From assembly GCA_021463505.1 (NCBI GenBank), contig JAJTYR010000029.1, positions 1 through 41,258 of the forward strand: a stretch of 41,258 bases of DNA, read 5' to 3'. Below, in pieces: positions 26,041 to 34,130 of the stretch. The notes beneath the pieces are model-generated. The model was not told the origin of the DNA, searched no databases, and was given only the letters and a program-made list of their open reading frames with translations. The position numbers were made by a program, and so were the translations under genes. Position 1 is the first letter of the stretch. Each line of letters starts with the position of its first letter. This DNA is from Burkholderiaceae bacterium (GTDB taxonomy: Bacteria; Pseudomonadota; Gammaproteobacteria; Burkholderiales; Burkholderiaceae_E).

Positions 26041-27833
26041 GCAAGGTGCCCGCACGCAGCGCGGTCGCGCTGATCGGCGCGACGCTGGCGCTGGCCGTCC
26101 ACGCGCAACCGGGCCACGTGTTCGCCACGCAGGGTCGCTCGCCGCCCGGCGACGTGTTCAGCAGCCAGGGCAATCCGTACGGCGGTGCGCATCCGTCACG
26201 CCGCACCGGCAAGCAGGCGATCCAGGACGACAGCGTCTACTGTCAGCAGGATCCGCAGGGCAACGTGATCCCGAAGCCGTACGGCCGCACCCGCCGCAAC
26301 ATTCCGTGCGGCCTTCCGGGCAGCCCGGGTGCCCCCCGGGCAGCGGTGCCGGCGCCTGCACCCGCGCCACCCCGTCCGGCCCCGGTCGCCCGGGTCGCAC
26401 AACCGGATTCCGAAGCCTGCGAATGCCCGCCGTCCGGCGAAGCCGCAGCCAGCGTCGCGACCGATCGTGCTGCACCCGAACCCGGGCGCGCCGGGCCGGT
26501 GCGCCGCATGGAGATCACCGACATGGCGTCGCGCGACGGCAAGGCGGGCCGGCGCACGGACTCGGGCCGCTGCGCCTGCAAGGTGGTGCCGGTATTCAAC
26601 TACTACTACTTCAACGGCATCAACACGCCGCTCGCGGGGCCACCTGGGGCCCGCGGCAACTGCCGCTGGGATCGAGCGATGATTGCCGCGAACCTGCTCG
26701 ACCTGCGCGGCGCCACCCGGATGCCGGCGCCGACGCAGAAGGGTGCCGGCTTCCGGACGCCGGTGCGAATCGCCGGCAGCCGCGACGTGTTCGACCTGGA
26801 ATCCTGCAACCCCTCGGGTACGCAGACGGGCGTCAGTCTGGCGAACTTCTGTGCGCCGATCCGCAGGCAGAAGCCATCCTTGACCGATCCGGGCCTGCTG
26901 TTCTGGTCCTTCTGGTGCGACGTGGCGATGCGCACCCCCGACGTGCTGGGCCACGGCATTCCCGGATTGCAGGGCGCAGGCAACTCGCCGGGCGACCTGA
27001 TCGAATCGTTTCGCCAGGCGCAGGATCCGCCTGGCGGGTCGCCGCTGGTCGGCATCGGCTATTCGGCGAACACCGACGAGGTGAGGAAGGTCGCCGCGGC
27101 GATGATCCGCGCGTTTCGCGACGAGCAGGCGCAGAAGGATGCGCGTCGCCGCACCCGGCAGTACTTCGTCGTGATCGCCCATTCGCAGGGCAATTTCTTC
27201 GCCGAGGGACTGGCCTACCGGATGAAGATGACGCTGGATGGCGGTGACGAGGGTCGGCAGATCTACCAGACGCGGCTGGCGGTGCTGTCGCTGGCATCGC
27301 CGAACGACTACCCGAAGCTCGACGAAGAGTTCCGGCGCAACCGGATGCGCCACCTGACGCGCCAGGACGACGTGATCCTCGCGCTGCGCGACCTCGCCGC
27401 CGACTTCGAGCGTGGGCTCGGGGTCGAGGCTCGCAAACCCTGGCCGTCCGACGCGCGTGGCGATCCTCCACCGCTGTGGGCCTGGCCGCCCGGTGACCTG
27501 CCGGCCTACCTGAAGGCGACCCGCGCGGGCACGCTGATGGGTCTCGGACCTCCGCCGAGCCCGCCGTGCAACCTGAAGAATCATGGCAATGTCGACGAGA
27601 AGGCGCGCTGCGACGGCGCGCTGTACGTGCCGCTGATCAACGCGCACCTGCTGGACAACTACCTGACCGATCCGACGCTGACGACGCCCGGTGTGCCGAT
27701 CAACCCGTTGGCCGCCCAACTGCTGTACCGTGACGCCCGGGCCCGGGCGGTGGCACCGACGACCGCACCGGTGCTGGGACTGGTGCGCAAGGCGCTGCGC
27801 GAACTCAAGCAGGGACTGATCGATGGGCAATGA
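26037..27833 (+). CDS. Exported alpha/beta hydrolase with the shared N-terminal module
   Basis: This 598-residue protein starts at GTG 26037 (GTGA overlap) with a short signal peptide ending near VHAQ. Residues 39-92 are the module shared with the transglutaminase-like protein, followed by a Pro/Ala-rich linker and a Cys-rich stretch. From about 185 there is a predicted alpha/beta hydrolase with VIAHSQGNFF, Ser383 as nucleophile in a GxSxG-like elbow where the first Gly is Ala. Asp in LASPNDYP and His in LINAHLLDNY are possible triad members. It is probably a lipase or esterase acting outside the cytoplasm, though the substrate cannot be told. It is distinct from the class 3 lipase two genes upstream. 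It overlaps the next gene by 11 bases. Confidence 0.78.
   Translation: MSKVPARSAVALIGATLALAVHAQPGHVFATQGRSPPGDVFSSQGNPYGGAHPSRRTGKQAIQDDSVYCQQDPQGNVIPKPYGRTRRNIPCGLPGSPGAPRAAVPAPAPAPPRPAPVARVAQPDSEACECPPSGEAAASVATDRAAPEPGRAGPVRRMEITDMASRDGKAGRRTDSGRCACKVVPVFNYYYFNGINTPLAGPPGARGNCRWDRAMIAANLLDLRGATRMPAPTQKGAGFRTPVRIAGSRDVFDLESCNPSGTQTGVSLANFCAPIRRQKPSLTDPGLLFWSFWCDVAMRTPDVLGHGIPGLQGAGNSPGDLIESFRQAQDPPGGSPLVGIGYSANTDEVRKVAAAMIRAFRDEQAQKDARRRTRQYFVVIAHSQGNFFAEGLAYRMKMTLDGGDEGRQIYQTRLAVLSLASPNDYPKLDEEFRRNRMRHLTRQDDVILALRDLAADFERGLGVEARKPWPSDARGDPPPLWAWPPGDLPAYLKATRAGTLMGLGPPPSPPCNLKNHGNVDEKARCDGALYVPLINAHLLDNYLTDPTLTTPGVPINPLAAQLLYRDARARAVAPTTAPVLGLVRKALRELKQGLIDGQ
26151..26312 (+). repeat. Copy B of a 162-bp shared module (54 codons)
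   Basis: Second copy of the module at 24709-24870, here in the alpha/beta hydrolase gene at codons 39-92. The only two amino-acid differences are Ser/Gln and Asp/Gly near the N-terminal edge of the module. Confidence 0.9.
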
Positions 27834-28647
27834 CGAGGCTCGCATTGCGACGATCTCCGCACCCGCGGCTGCGCGGCGCCCGATCGGGACGCCGGCTCGA
27901 TTCGCTGCCGTGTTGCCGCTGCTGGTGGCCGAAGCGATCGCGACGGCACTGCCGGCCGCGTTGCCGGCGCCATCCCTCGCCCAGCAGCGCAGCGGCGGGC
28001 AGTCGGTGAACCTGCCGCAGGCCTGGGAAGTCGAAACCGCGCAGGCCGGTGGCAAGGCGGCCGGAGACTTTCGCTTCGTCGGCGCGCTGCGTTGTCGCAA
28101 CGTCGGTGAAGCGATCGTCGGGGCCCGTCTGCTGCGCAGCGAGGTCGTCGATGCGATCCAGATCGGTTGTGCGCCGCTGGCGTGCGACGAGGCCGGCGAA
28201 TGCCGCTGGGAGCGGCTCGAACGCGGTGTCGGCGCCGGCAACGCCAATGCCGATGCCCGTTCGTCGATCGCCGTGTGCGCGCACGATCAGGTGGTGTCGG
28301 GCTTTCGCGCGCGCATCCGTGTCGTACCCCCAGGCGCGGTCGACTACGTCGAAGATCTCCAGCTCGAATGCGCGCGCGTGATCGGCGCGCCGCTCGGCTA
28401 TGGCGACAAGGGTCCGCAGGCGGCGCTACCGATCTCCGGCGAGCAACGTGCCTGGATGCCGTTTCCCGACGACAGCGGCAACGCGGGCGAACGCCCCTGG
28501 GCGCTCGAGCAGCGCTGCGACGGGCGTGCCGCGACGGCGATCTCGCTGGCCGTGGGCATCTATCGGCCCACCGGGCAGCCGGTGGTGCAGGCCCTGTCGA
28601 TGTTCTGTGCACGAGCGCCGGTGATTGCCGGCGCCGCAGCGCTCTGA
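27823..28647 (+). CDS. Exported Cys-rich protein matching the lipase N-terminal domain
   Basis: This 274-residue protein ends the srf run. It has a long n-region and a hydrophobic signal segment ending near SLAQQ. Residues about 68-272 align with residues 62-238 of the lipase encoded at 22931: AIQIGCAPLACDEAGECRW matches FIQIGCASLACDGKSCRW, and CAHDQVVSGFRARIR matches CDRDEVVGGYDATVR. Eight cysteines are in register. The Gly-rich start and paired strand-loop-strand pattern suggest a beta-prism or jacalin-like lectin fold, which is inference. It may bind glycans or lipids and could be an adaptor or an immunity-like partner of the lipase. It overlaps the hydrolase gene by 11 bases. Confidence 0.75.
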   Translation: MGNDEARIATISAPAAARRPIGTPARFAAVLPLLVAEAIATALPAALPAPSLAQQRSGGQSVNLPQAWEVETAQAGGKAAGDFRFVGALRCRNVGEAIVGARLLRSEVVDAIQIGCAPLACDEAGECRWERLERGVGAGNANADARSSIAVCAHDQVVSGFRARIRVVPPGAVDYVEDLQLECARVIGAPLGYGDKGPQAALPISGEQRAWMPFPDDSGNAGERPWALEQRCDGRAATAISLAVGIYRPTGQPVVQALSMFCARAPVIAGAAAL

Positions 28648-28652
28648 AAACG

Positions 28653-28741
28653 AAGGAATCCCCGGGATCCGTGCGTGCGCTCGCCGGCTGAACGCGCCAA
28701 GATAGAATGCCGGATGCATGTTGCCAGGATTCCGGGATCCA
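28653..28741. other. Convergent intergenic gap with two similar GGATCC-containing 16-mers
   Basis: Between the last srf-run gene and the convergent permease gene (113 bp) the motif AGGAATCCCCGGGATCC (near 28654) recurs 72 bp later as AGGATTCCGGGATCC (near 28726). GGAATCC of the first and GGATTCC of the second could also pair as an inverted repeat. No clear T-tract terminator was found for either gene. Confidence 0.3.
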
Positions 28742-28760
28742 CGCGCCCCCGCTGCCGGCT

Positions 28761-29705
28761 TCAGTCGACCAGGGCCGGGGCCTCGCGCGCACGACCCCTG
28801 CCGGAGAACTGCGCCAGTGCGACGCCGCCCAGCGTGATCGCCGCGCCGATCAGCTTGGCGACGGTGAAGCGTTCATCCGACGCGAGCCAGGCGACCATGC
28901 CGGCGACTGGCGGCATCAGGTACATCAGCGGCGCGGTGCGGGCCACGCCGCGTACCGCGTTGACCCATCCCCAGGCGAGCCAGCCGACGAAGGCCGAGAC
29001 GATCACCGCCCACAGCAGGCCCGCCCACAGTAGCGGCGACAGCTTCGACCACTCGACGCCGATGCCCACCGGCATCGACAACGCGACGACGGGCACGCTG
29101 CCCAGCAGCGTTGCGTAGGTCATCACGACGATCCCGCCATGGCGTTCGATCAGCGGCTTTGCGGCCACGGTGTACCAGGAAAAGAAGCTTGCCGCGACCA
29201 GCAGGAACAGGTCGCCGCCGCCGGCCAGCCAGCGGCCGGCGAACAGCTTGTCCGACAGGAACACCAGCACGCCAGCGCAGGCGACCGCTACGCCTGCGAC
29301 CTGCGCACCGTTCAACCGCTCGACGCCCGACCAGCGCAGGATCAGCAGCGTGAAGACCGGCCCGCACGCGAGGATCAGCGAACTCGAGAACGCGGTCGAC
29401 CAGTCGATGCCATGGGTCACCATGCCCACGTGCAGCACGTGACCGACGAAGCCGAGTTTCGCCAGCGCGAACAGCTCGCGCCGGGTCACGGCCGGAAAGC
29501 GCGTGCCATAGGTGTGCAGCAGCAGCGCCAGCGCGCACACCGGCATGATCAGATAGCGCGCGAACAGGAATCCGGTCGGTGAGATGGCCGCGAACACGGC
29601 CTTCTGCACCGAGAAGTTCGCACCCCAGACGGCGACGACCGCGAGCGCGACCACGAGGGCCTGCAGTTCGCGCTCGTGCCCGTGGGGTAGAGCCGGCCCT
29701 TGCAT
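28761..29705 (-). CDS. DMT-superfamily (EamA) permease
   Basis: This 314-residue inner-membrane protein has about ten predicted helices arranged as two EamA repeats, the normal length for drug/metabolite transporters. Typical segments are VVALAVVAVWGANF at the first helix, WSTAFSSSLILACGPVFTLLIL, and LMYLMPPVAGMVAWL in the second half. The substrate cannot be predicted. ATG 29705 lies just before the first helix; the open frame upstream of it is antisense to the SulP gene. The start codon is only 11 bp from that of the divergent SulP gene. Confidence 0.9.
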   Translation of the reverse strand: MQGPALPHGHERELQALVVALAVVAVWGANFSVQKAVFAAISPTGFLFARYLIMPVCALALLLHTYGTRFPAVTRRELFALAKLGFVGHVLHVGMVTHGIDWSTAFSSSLILACGPVFTLLILRWSGVERLNGAQVAGVAVACAGVLVFLSDKLFAGRWLAGGGDLFLLVAASFFSWYTVAAKPLIERHGGIVVMTYATLLGSVPVVALSMPVGIGVEWSKLSPLLWAGLLWAVIVSAFVGWLAWGWVNAVRGVARTAPLMYLMPPVAGMVAWLASDERFTVAKLIGAAITLGGVALAQFSGRGRAREAPALVD

Positions 29706-29716
29706 GATTGCTATAC

Positions 29717-31003
29717 ATGATAACTGACCGAAGTACGCTCGAACGCTTCCTCCCGTTCCTCGCCTGGTGGCCGCTGCTGAAAGACCGCGCGACGCTGCGT
29801 GCCGATCTGCTTGCCGGGCTGACCGGCGCGGTGGTGGTGCTGCCGCAGGGCGTGGCCTTCGCCACGCTGGCGGGAATGCCGCCGCAATACGGGCTGTACA
29901 GCGCGATGGTGCCGTGCGTGATCGCTGCGCTGTTCGGCTCCAGTCGCCTGATGGTGACGGGCCCGGCGAACGCGATCTCGCTGACGGTGCTGGGCCTGAT
30001 CGCACCGCTGGCTGCGCCGGGCTCGCCCGATTACGTGCAACTGGTGATCACGCTGAGCTTCATGGTCGGCTTCTGGCAACTCGCGATCGGCTTCGCCGGT
30101 CTGGGCCGCGCGGTCGACCGGGTGCCGCACAGCGTGATCGTCGGCTTCACGGCGGGTGCGGCGGTGCTGATCGTGAACTCGCAGGTGCGCAATCTCTTCG
30201 GCTTCGACTGGCCGCGCGGCATGTCGGTGTGGCAGACGCTCGTGCGCCTGGTGCGCGACGTCGGGCTCGTCGACGGGCCGACCGCGGTGGTGGCCTTCGG
30301 CACGGTTGCGGCCTGCCTGCTCGCGCGGCCGTGGAACAACCGCGTGCCGTACATGCTGGTCGGGGTGCTGGCGGGTGGCGCGATCGCGGCGTTGCTGGCG
30401 GCGATCTCACCCGAATACGCGGTCAAGGCGGTCGACGAGTTGCCGGGGGCGCTTCCGCCGCTGTCGGCGCCGACGCTGTCGTTCGAGGCGCTCGAGGCCC
30501 TGCTGGTGCCGTCGATGGTGATGACGGTGCTGGCGCTGGCCGAAGCCGTCTCGATCGCGCGCGCGATCGCGGTCAGAAGCGGCGACCGACTCGAAGGCAA
30601 CCGCGAGGTGATCGGGCAGGGAATGGCGAACCTCGTGGGGTCGTTCTTCTCCTCGTACCCGGCCAGCGGCTCGTTCAACCGCTCGGGCGTGAACGTCGCG
30701 GCCGGGGCGCGCACGCCGCTGTCGGCGGTGGCTGCCGCCGGATTCCTTCTGGTGCTGCTGGCATTCGTGGCGCCGCTGTCGCACTACCTGCCGCTCGCGG
30801 CGGTGGCGGGCATCCTGTTGCTGGTGGCGGCGGGGCTGATCGACCTGCGCGAGATCCGGCACATCGCGCGGCACGACCGCCGCGACGCGGTCGTGATGGC
30901 GGTGACGTTCGTGCTGGTGCTGGCGATTCCGCTGGAATGGGCGATCCTCGGCGGGCTCGCGGTGCACGTCGTGCTCTCGAAACTGATGGGCTCCGGCCAT
31001 TGA
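29717..31003 (+). CDS. SulP-family anion transporter without a STAS domain
   Basis: This 428-residue membrane protein matches the transport domain of SulP permeases: LRADLLAGLTGAVVVLPQGVAFATLAGMPPQYGLYSA is the family signature region, read in parts at residues 27-63. PASGSFNRSGVN, in the second half, is the conserved binding loop. The frame ends right after the last helix, whereas most SulP proteins continue with a cytoplasmic STAS domain of about 120 residues. No STAS-like sequence appears downstream in any frame, so this is a natural short form rather than an evident frameshift. Sulfate, bicarbonate or another anion could be the substrate. A TTG at 29708 could extend the frame by three residues. 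Confidence 0.9.
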   Translation: MITDRSTLERFLPFLAWWPLLKDRATLRADLLAGLTGAVVVLPQGVAFATLAGMPPQYGLYSAMVPCVIAALFGSSRLMVTGPANAISLTVLGLIAPLAAPGSPDYVQLVITLSFMVGFWQLAIGFAGLGRAVDRVPHSVIVGFTAGAAVLIVNSQVRNLFGFDWPRGMSVWQTLVRLVRDVGLVDGPTAVVAFGTVAACLLARPWNNRVPYMLVGVLAGGAIAALLAAISPEYAVKAVDELPGALPPLSAPTLSFEALEALLVPSMVMTVLALAEAVSIARAIAVRSGDRLEGNREVIGQGMANLVGSFFSSYPASGSFNRSGVNVAAGARTPLSAVAAAGFLLVLLAFVAPLSHYLPLAAVAGILLLVAAGLIDLREIRHIARHDRRDAVVMAVTFVLVLAIPLEWAILGGLAVHVVLSKLMGSGH

Positions 31004-31045
31004 CCCGGGCGGTCCGGGGATGTGCGGCGGCGGGCCGCGTCGATT

Positions 31046-31054
31046 TGGTAAAAT
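31046..31054 (+). promoter_or_regulatory. Extended -10 promoter candidate for the OmpA-like gene
   Basis: TGG followed by TAAAAT forms an extended -10 element in a GC-rich gap, about 90 bp before the OmpA-like start codon. No good -35 was found at 17 bp, which is usual for extended -10 promoters. Confidence 0.45.
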
Positions 31055-31144
31055 GGACGCTTCCCCTTACCGATCCGGGTGCGTTGGGCTGGCGCAGGCG
31101 CCGGGGCCCCGTTCGCCGTCGCCGTGCAAGTCAGGAGAGCGTGC

Positions 31145-31642
31145 ATGCAGGAAAAACTCCTTCGTTCGACCGTGGCTGCCGTTTCGCCCAGGCCAGGACT
31201 CGGAATCGTCGGCGGCAACGCCGTGCCGTCCGCATGCGGCGACGCGCAGGAATCCGACACCACCCGGATCTACTTCGACGGCGATTCCACCCGCGTGGCG
31301 CAGCAGTATCACGACCTGATTCGCGAGCAGGCACAGCGCTTCGTCACGGGCCTGGGCGGCACGCTCATCGTGTCGGGGCACGCGAACGCGGCCGACGAGC
31401 CGGAAGCGGCGGTCCAGTTGAGCATGCACCGTACGCAGGCGGTGGCGGCGCTGCTCGAGCAGTTCGGCGTGCAGAGCCACCGCATCGTGCGTGTCAGCCA
31501 CGGTGCGAACGCACCGGTGGTCGACCGCGCCGACGAAGCGTCGCGCTGGCTCAATCGCTGCGTCGAAATCCGCCACGGTGGGCTCGCACCGCGCCAGCCG
31601 GTCTGGTCGCAGCGCGTGCGCAAGTCGGCCAGGCGGTCGTAG
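31145..31642 (+). CDS. OmpA C-terminal-like domain protein
   Basis: This 165-residue protein consists mainly of an OmpA/MotB-type domain: IYFDGDSTRV at the first strand, LIVSGHANA at the second, LSMHRTQAVAALLEQFGV for the LSxxRA helix and NRCVEI at the last strand. The Asp of the usual GHTD peptidoglycan-binding motif is replaced (GHAN), so binding may be weak or altered. AGGAG lies 7 bases before ATG 31145. The first 30 residues are only mildly hydrophobic and contain a Cys, so I cannot assign a secure signal peptide; a degenerate lipoprotein signal is possible. It precedes uvrD by 52 bp. Confidence 0.75.
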   Translation: MQEKLLRSTVAAVSPRPGLGIVGGNAVPSACGDAQESDTTRIYFDGDSTRVAQQYHDLIREQAQRFVTGLGGTLIVSGHANAADEPEAAVQLSMHRTQAVAALLEQFGVQSHRIVRVSHGANAPVVDRADEASRWLNRCVEIRHGGLAPRQPVWSQRVRKSARRS

Positions 31643-31694
31643 CGACGCAGTCACGCGTGCCACGGCGCGCACTGGGCGTCTGGCGCCAGTCAGC

Positions 31695-34004
31695 ATGTCG
31701 AGCTCCGGTCTCCTGGCGCAACTGAACGAGCAGCAACTCGCCGCGGTGACCTTGCCGGCGCAGCACGCGCTGGTGCTCGCAGGCGCCGGCAGCGGCAAGA
31801 CGCGCGTGCTCACCACGCGGATCGCATGGCTGGTCAGCACCGGGCAGGTAAGCCCGCAGGGGCTGCTGGCGGTCACTTTCACCAACAAGGCGGCGCGCGA
31901 GATGCTCGCGCGGTTGTCGGCGATGCTGCCGGTGAACACGCGCGGCATGTGGATCGGCACTTTCCACGGTCTGGCCAACCGGATGCTGCGTGCCCATCAC
32001 CGCGACGCCGGGCTGCCGCAGACCTTCCAGATTCTGGATGCCCAGGACCAGCTCGCGGCGATCAAGCGGCTGCTGCGCGTGCTCGGCGTCGACGACGAGA
32101 AGTTTCCGCCGAAGAGCCTGCAGCACTTCATCAACAGCGCCAAGGAGGAGGGCCGGCGTGCCGGTGACGTCGAGGCCGCAGACGACTACACGCGGCGCAT
32201 GGTGGAGCTGTATGCGGCTTACGACGAGCAGTGCCAGCGCGAAGGCGTCGCCGATTTCGCCGAACTGCTGTTGCGCAGCCACGAGCTGCTCGCGCGCAAC
32301 CAGTTGCTGCGCGAGCACTACCAGGCGCGCTTCAGGCACATCCTGGTCGACGAATTCCAGGACACCAACGCACTGCAGTATCGCTGGCTGCGGCTGCTCG
32401 CGGGCCAGGCGGCGGTGATCTTCGCGGTGGGCGACGACGACCAGAGCATCTATGCGTTCCGCGGCGCCCGGGTGGCCAACATGGCGGCGTTCGAGCGTGA
32501 GCTGCGCGTTGCCAACCTGATCAGGCTCGAGCAGAACTACCGTTCGCACGGCAACATCCTCGAGTGCGCGAATGCGCTGATCGCCCACAACAGCCGCCGG
32601 CTCGGCAAGCACCTCTGGACCGATGCCGGCGAAGGCGAGCCGGTGCGGGTGCAGGAGTCGCTCACCGACTCGCAGGAGGCACAGTGGGTGGTCGAGGAGA
32701 TCCGCGCGCTGGTCGGCGAGGGCTGGGCGCGCAGCGCCGTGGCGGTGCTCTATCGCTCGAACGCGCAATCGCGGGTGATCGAGCACGCGCTGTTTTCGGC
32801 GGGCATCGCCTATCGCGTCTACGGCGGGCTGCGCTTTTTCGAGCGTGCCGAGATCAGGCATGCGCTCGCGTACCTGCGCCTGCTCGAGAACCCGGACGAC
32901 GACGGCGCGTTCCTGCGGGTGGTCAATTTCCCGGCGCGCGGCATCGGCGCGCGCACCCTCGAGGCGTTGCAGGATGCCGCTCGTTCCAGCCAGTGCAGCC
33001 TGTTCGCGGCGCTGCCTTCGGTGGGCGGCGCGGCCGGGAGCAAGCTCGCGGCATTCGCACAGCTGATCGAACGCGTGCGCGACGAAACGCGGGCGATGCC
33101 GCTGACCGACCTGGTCGAGCACCTGGTCGAGCGCAGCGGCCTGATCGCGCATTACCGCACCGAGCGCGAGGGGCAGGAGCGCATCGAGAACCTGCGCGAG
33201 CTGGTCAACGCCGCGGCCGCCTTTCTGGCCGACGAGGGGGTCGAGCGCGACGTGCCCGCCAGTTTCGGCGTGTCGGGCGCGGGCGCCGACGTGGGCAGCG
33301 GCGTCGCCCCGCTGGCGGCGTTTCTTGCGCACGCTTCGCTGGAGGCCGGCGAGAACCAGGCCGGCGAAGGCAGCGATGCGGTGCAACTGATGACGGTGCA
33401 CGCGGCCAAGGGACTCGAATTCGACGCGGTGATCGTCACCGGTCTCGAGGAAGGCCTGTTTCCGCACGAGAACTCGATTGCCGAGCCCGAAGGGCTCGAA
33501 GAGGAACGCCGGCTGATGTACGTCGCAATCACGCGCGCGCGCCAGCGCCTGTACCTGTCGTTCACGCAGACCCGGATGCTGCATGGACAGACCCGCTACA
33601 GCGTGCGCTCGCGTTTTCTCGATGAATTGCCGCCGGCGCTGCTGAAGTGGCTCACGCCGCGCGGGCTGACGGCCGCGACCGCCGGCTATCGCGAAGGCTG
33701 GGGCGCTGCCTGGGAGGGTTTCGGCCGTCAGGGCGCTGCCGCCCACGGGCGTGGCGCCGGCGTGCGTCCGGGGGGCGCCGACCCTGGTCGCCTCTCGGGT
33801 GCCGACGAGCGCGCGGCGCAGACGTTCGAGCGCGGCACGGCGTTTCGTGTCGGTCAGGGCGTGACGCACGCGCGCTTCGGCGAGGGCGTGATCGTCGGGA
33901 TCGAGGGCCACGGCGACGACACGCGCGTGCAGGTGAACTTCGGGCGCGAGGGCCTGAAGTGGCTCGCGCTGTCGGTGGCGCGGCTCGAGCCGACGGCCTC
34001 CTAG
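31695..34004 (+). CDS. uvrD: DNA helicase II (UvrD/PcrA family)
   Basis: This 769-residue superfamily 1 helicase unwinds DNA 3' to 5' in nucleotide excision and mismatch repair. It has motif I AGAGSGKT (29-36), motif II DEFQDTN (about 219-225), motif III GDDDQSIYAFRGA (about 246), motif V MTVHAAKGLEFD (about 566) and VAITRARQRLYLS for motif VI. The C-terminal Tudor-like domain is present (VTHARFGEGVIVGIEG) and the length is normal. ATG 31695 is chosen because the protein begins normally with LNEQQLAAV shortly after. The last 46 bp, including the LKWLALSVARLEPTAS coding end, are duplicated near 37718. Confidence 0.95.
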   Translation: MSSSGLLAQLNEQQLAAVTLPAQHALVLAGAGSGKTRVLTTRIAWLVSTGQVSPQGLLAVTFTNKAAREMLARLSAMLPVNTRGMWIGTFHGLANRMLRAHHRDAGLPQTFQILDAQDQLAAIKRLLRVLGVDDEKFPPKSLQHFINSAKEEGRRAGDVEAADDYTRRMVELYAAYDEQCQREGVADFAELLLRSHELLARNQLLREHYQARFRHILVDEFQDTNALQYRWLRLLAGQAAVIFAVGDDDQSIYAFRGARVANMAAFERELRVANLIRLEQNYRSHGNILECANALIAHNSRRLGKHLWTDAGEGEPVRVQESLTDSQEAQWVVEEIRALVGEGWARSAVAVLYRSNAQSRVIEHALFSAGIAYRVYGGLRFFERAEIRHALAYLRLLENPDDDGAFLRVVNFPARGIGARTLEALQDAARSSQCSLFAALPSVGGAAGSKLAAFAQLIERVRDETRAMPLTDLVEHLVERSGLIAHYRTEREGQERIENLRELVNAAAAFLADEGVERDVPASFGVSGAGADVGSGVAPLAAFLAHASLEAGENQAGEGSDAVQLMTVHAAKGLEFDAVIVTGLEEGLFPHENSIAEPEGLEEERRLMYVAITRARQRLYLSFTQTRMLHGQTRYSVRSRFLDELPPALLKWLTPRGLTAATAGYREGWGAAWEGFGRQGAAAHGRGAGVRPGGADPGRLSGADERAAQTFERGTAFRVGQGVTHARFGEGVIVGIEGHGDDTRVQVNFGREGLKWLALSVARLEPTAS

Positions 34005-34060
34005 CCCCGGGCGCATCGGCGTCGACGGTGGCGCGCCGCGTGAGCCAGAACGGGCAGCAG
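33956..34060. repeat. Left copy of a duplicated uvrD / membrane-protein gene junction
   Basis: The uvrD 3' end (33956-34001) matches 37718-37763 at 41 of 46 bases without gaps, and the downstream stretch 34018-34060 matches 37796-37838 at 34 of 43. Read on the minus strand, the second block still encodes a BPSS1780-type C-terminal tail (CPFWLTRRATVDADAPGA then stop), so it is a remnant of a gene end whose intact copy is at 37775. Confidence 0.75.
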
Positions 34061-34130
34061 GTCGCTTTACACTGACAGACGTCGCGCGTCGGGGCGCGGC
34101 CGGGGAATCATCCCGAAGCGGGTTTGTGCC

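Noticed and set aside
5605-28647. A complete type VI secretion system
   Set aside because: Tag/PpkA-like parts are present, but no TssB/C sheath, Hcp, VgrG, baseplate, TssJLM or ClpV sequence was seen.
31003-31145. STAS domain lost by frameshift downstream of the SulP gene
   Set aside because: The gap is only 141 bp and no frame encodes STAS-like sequence.
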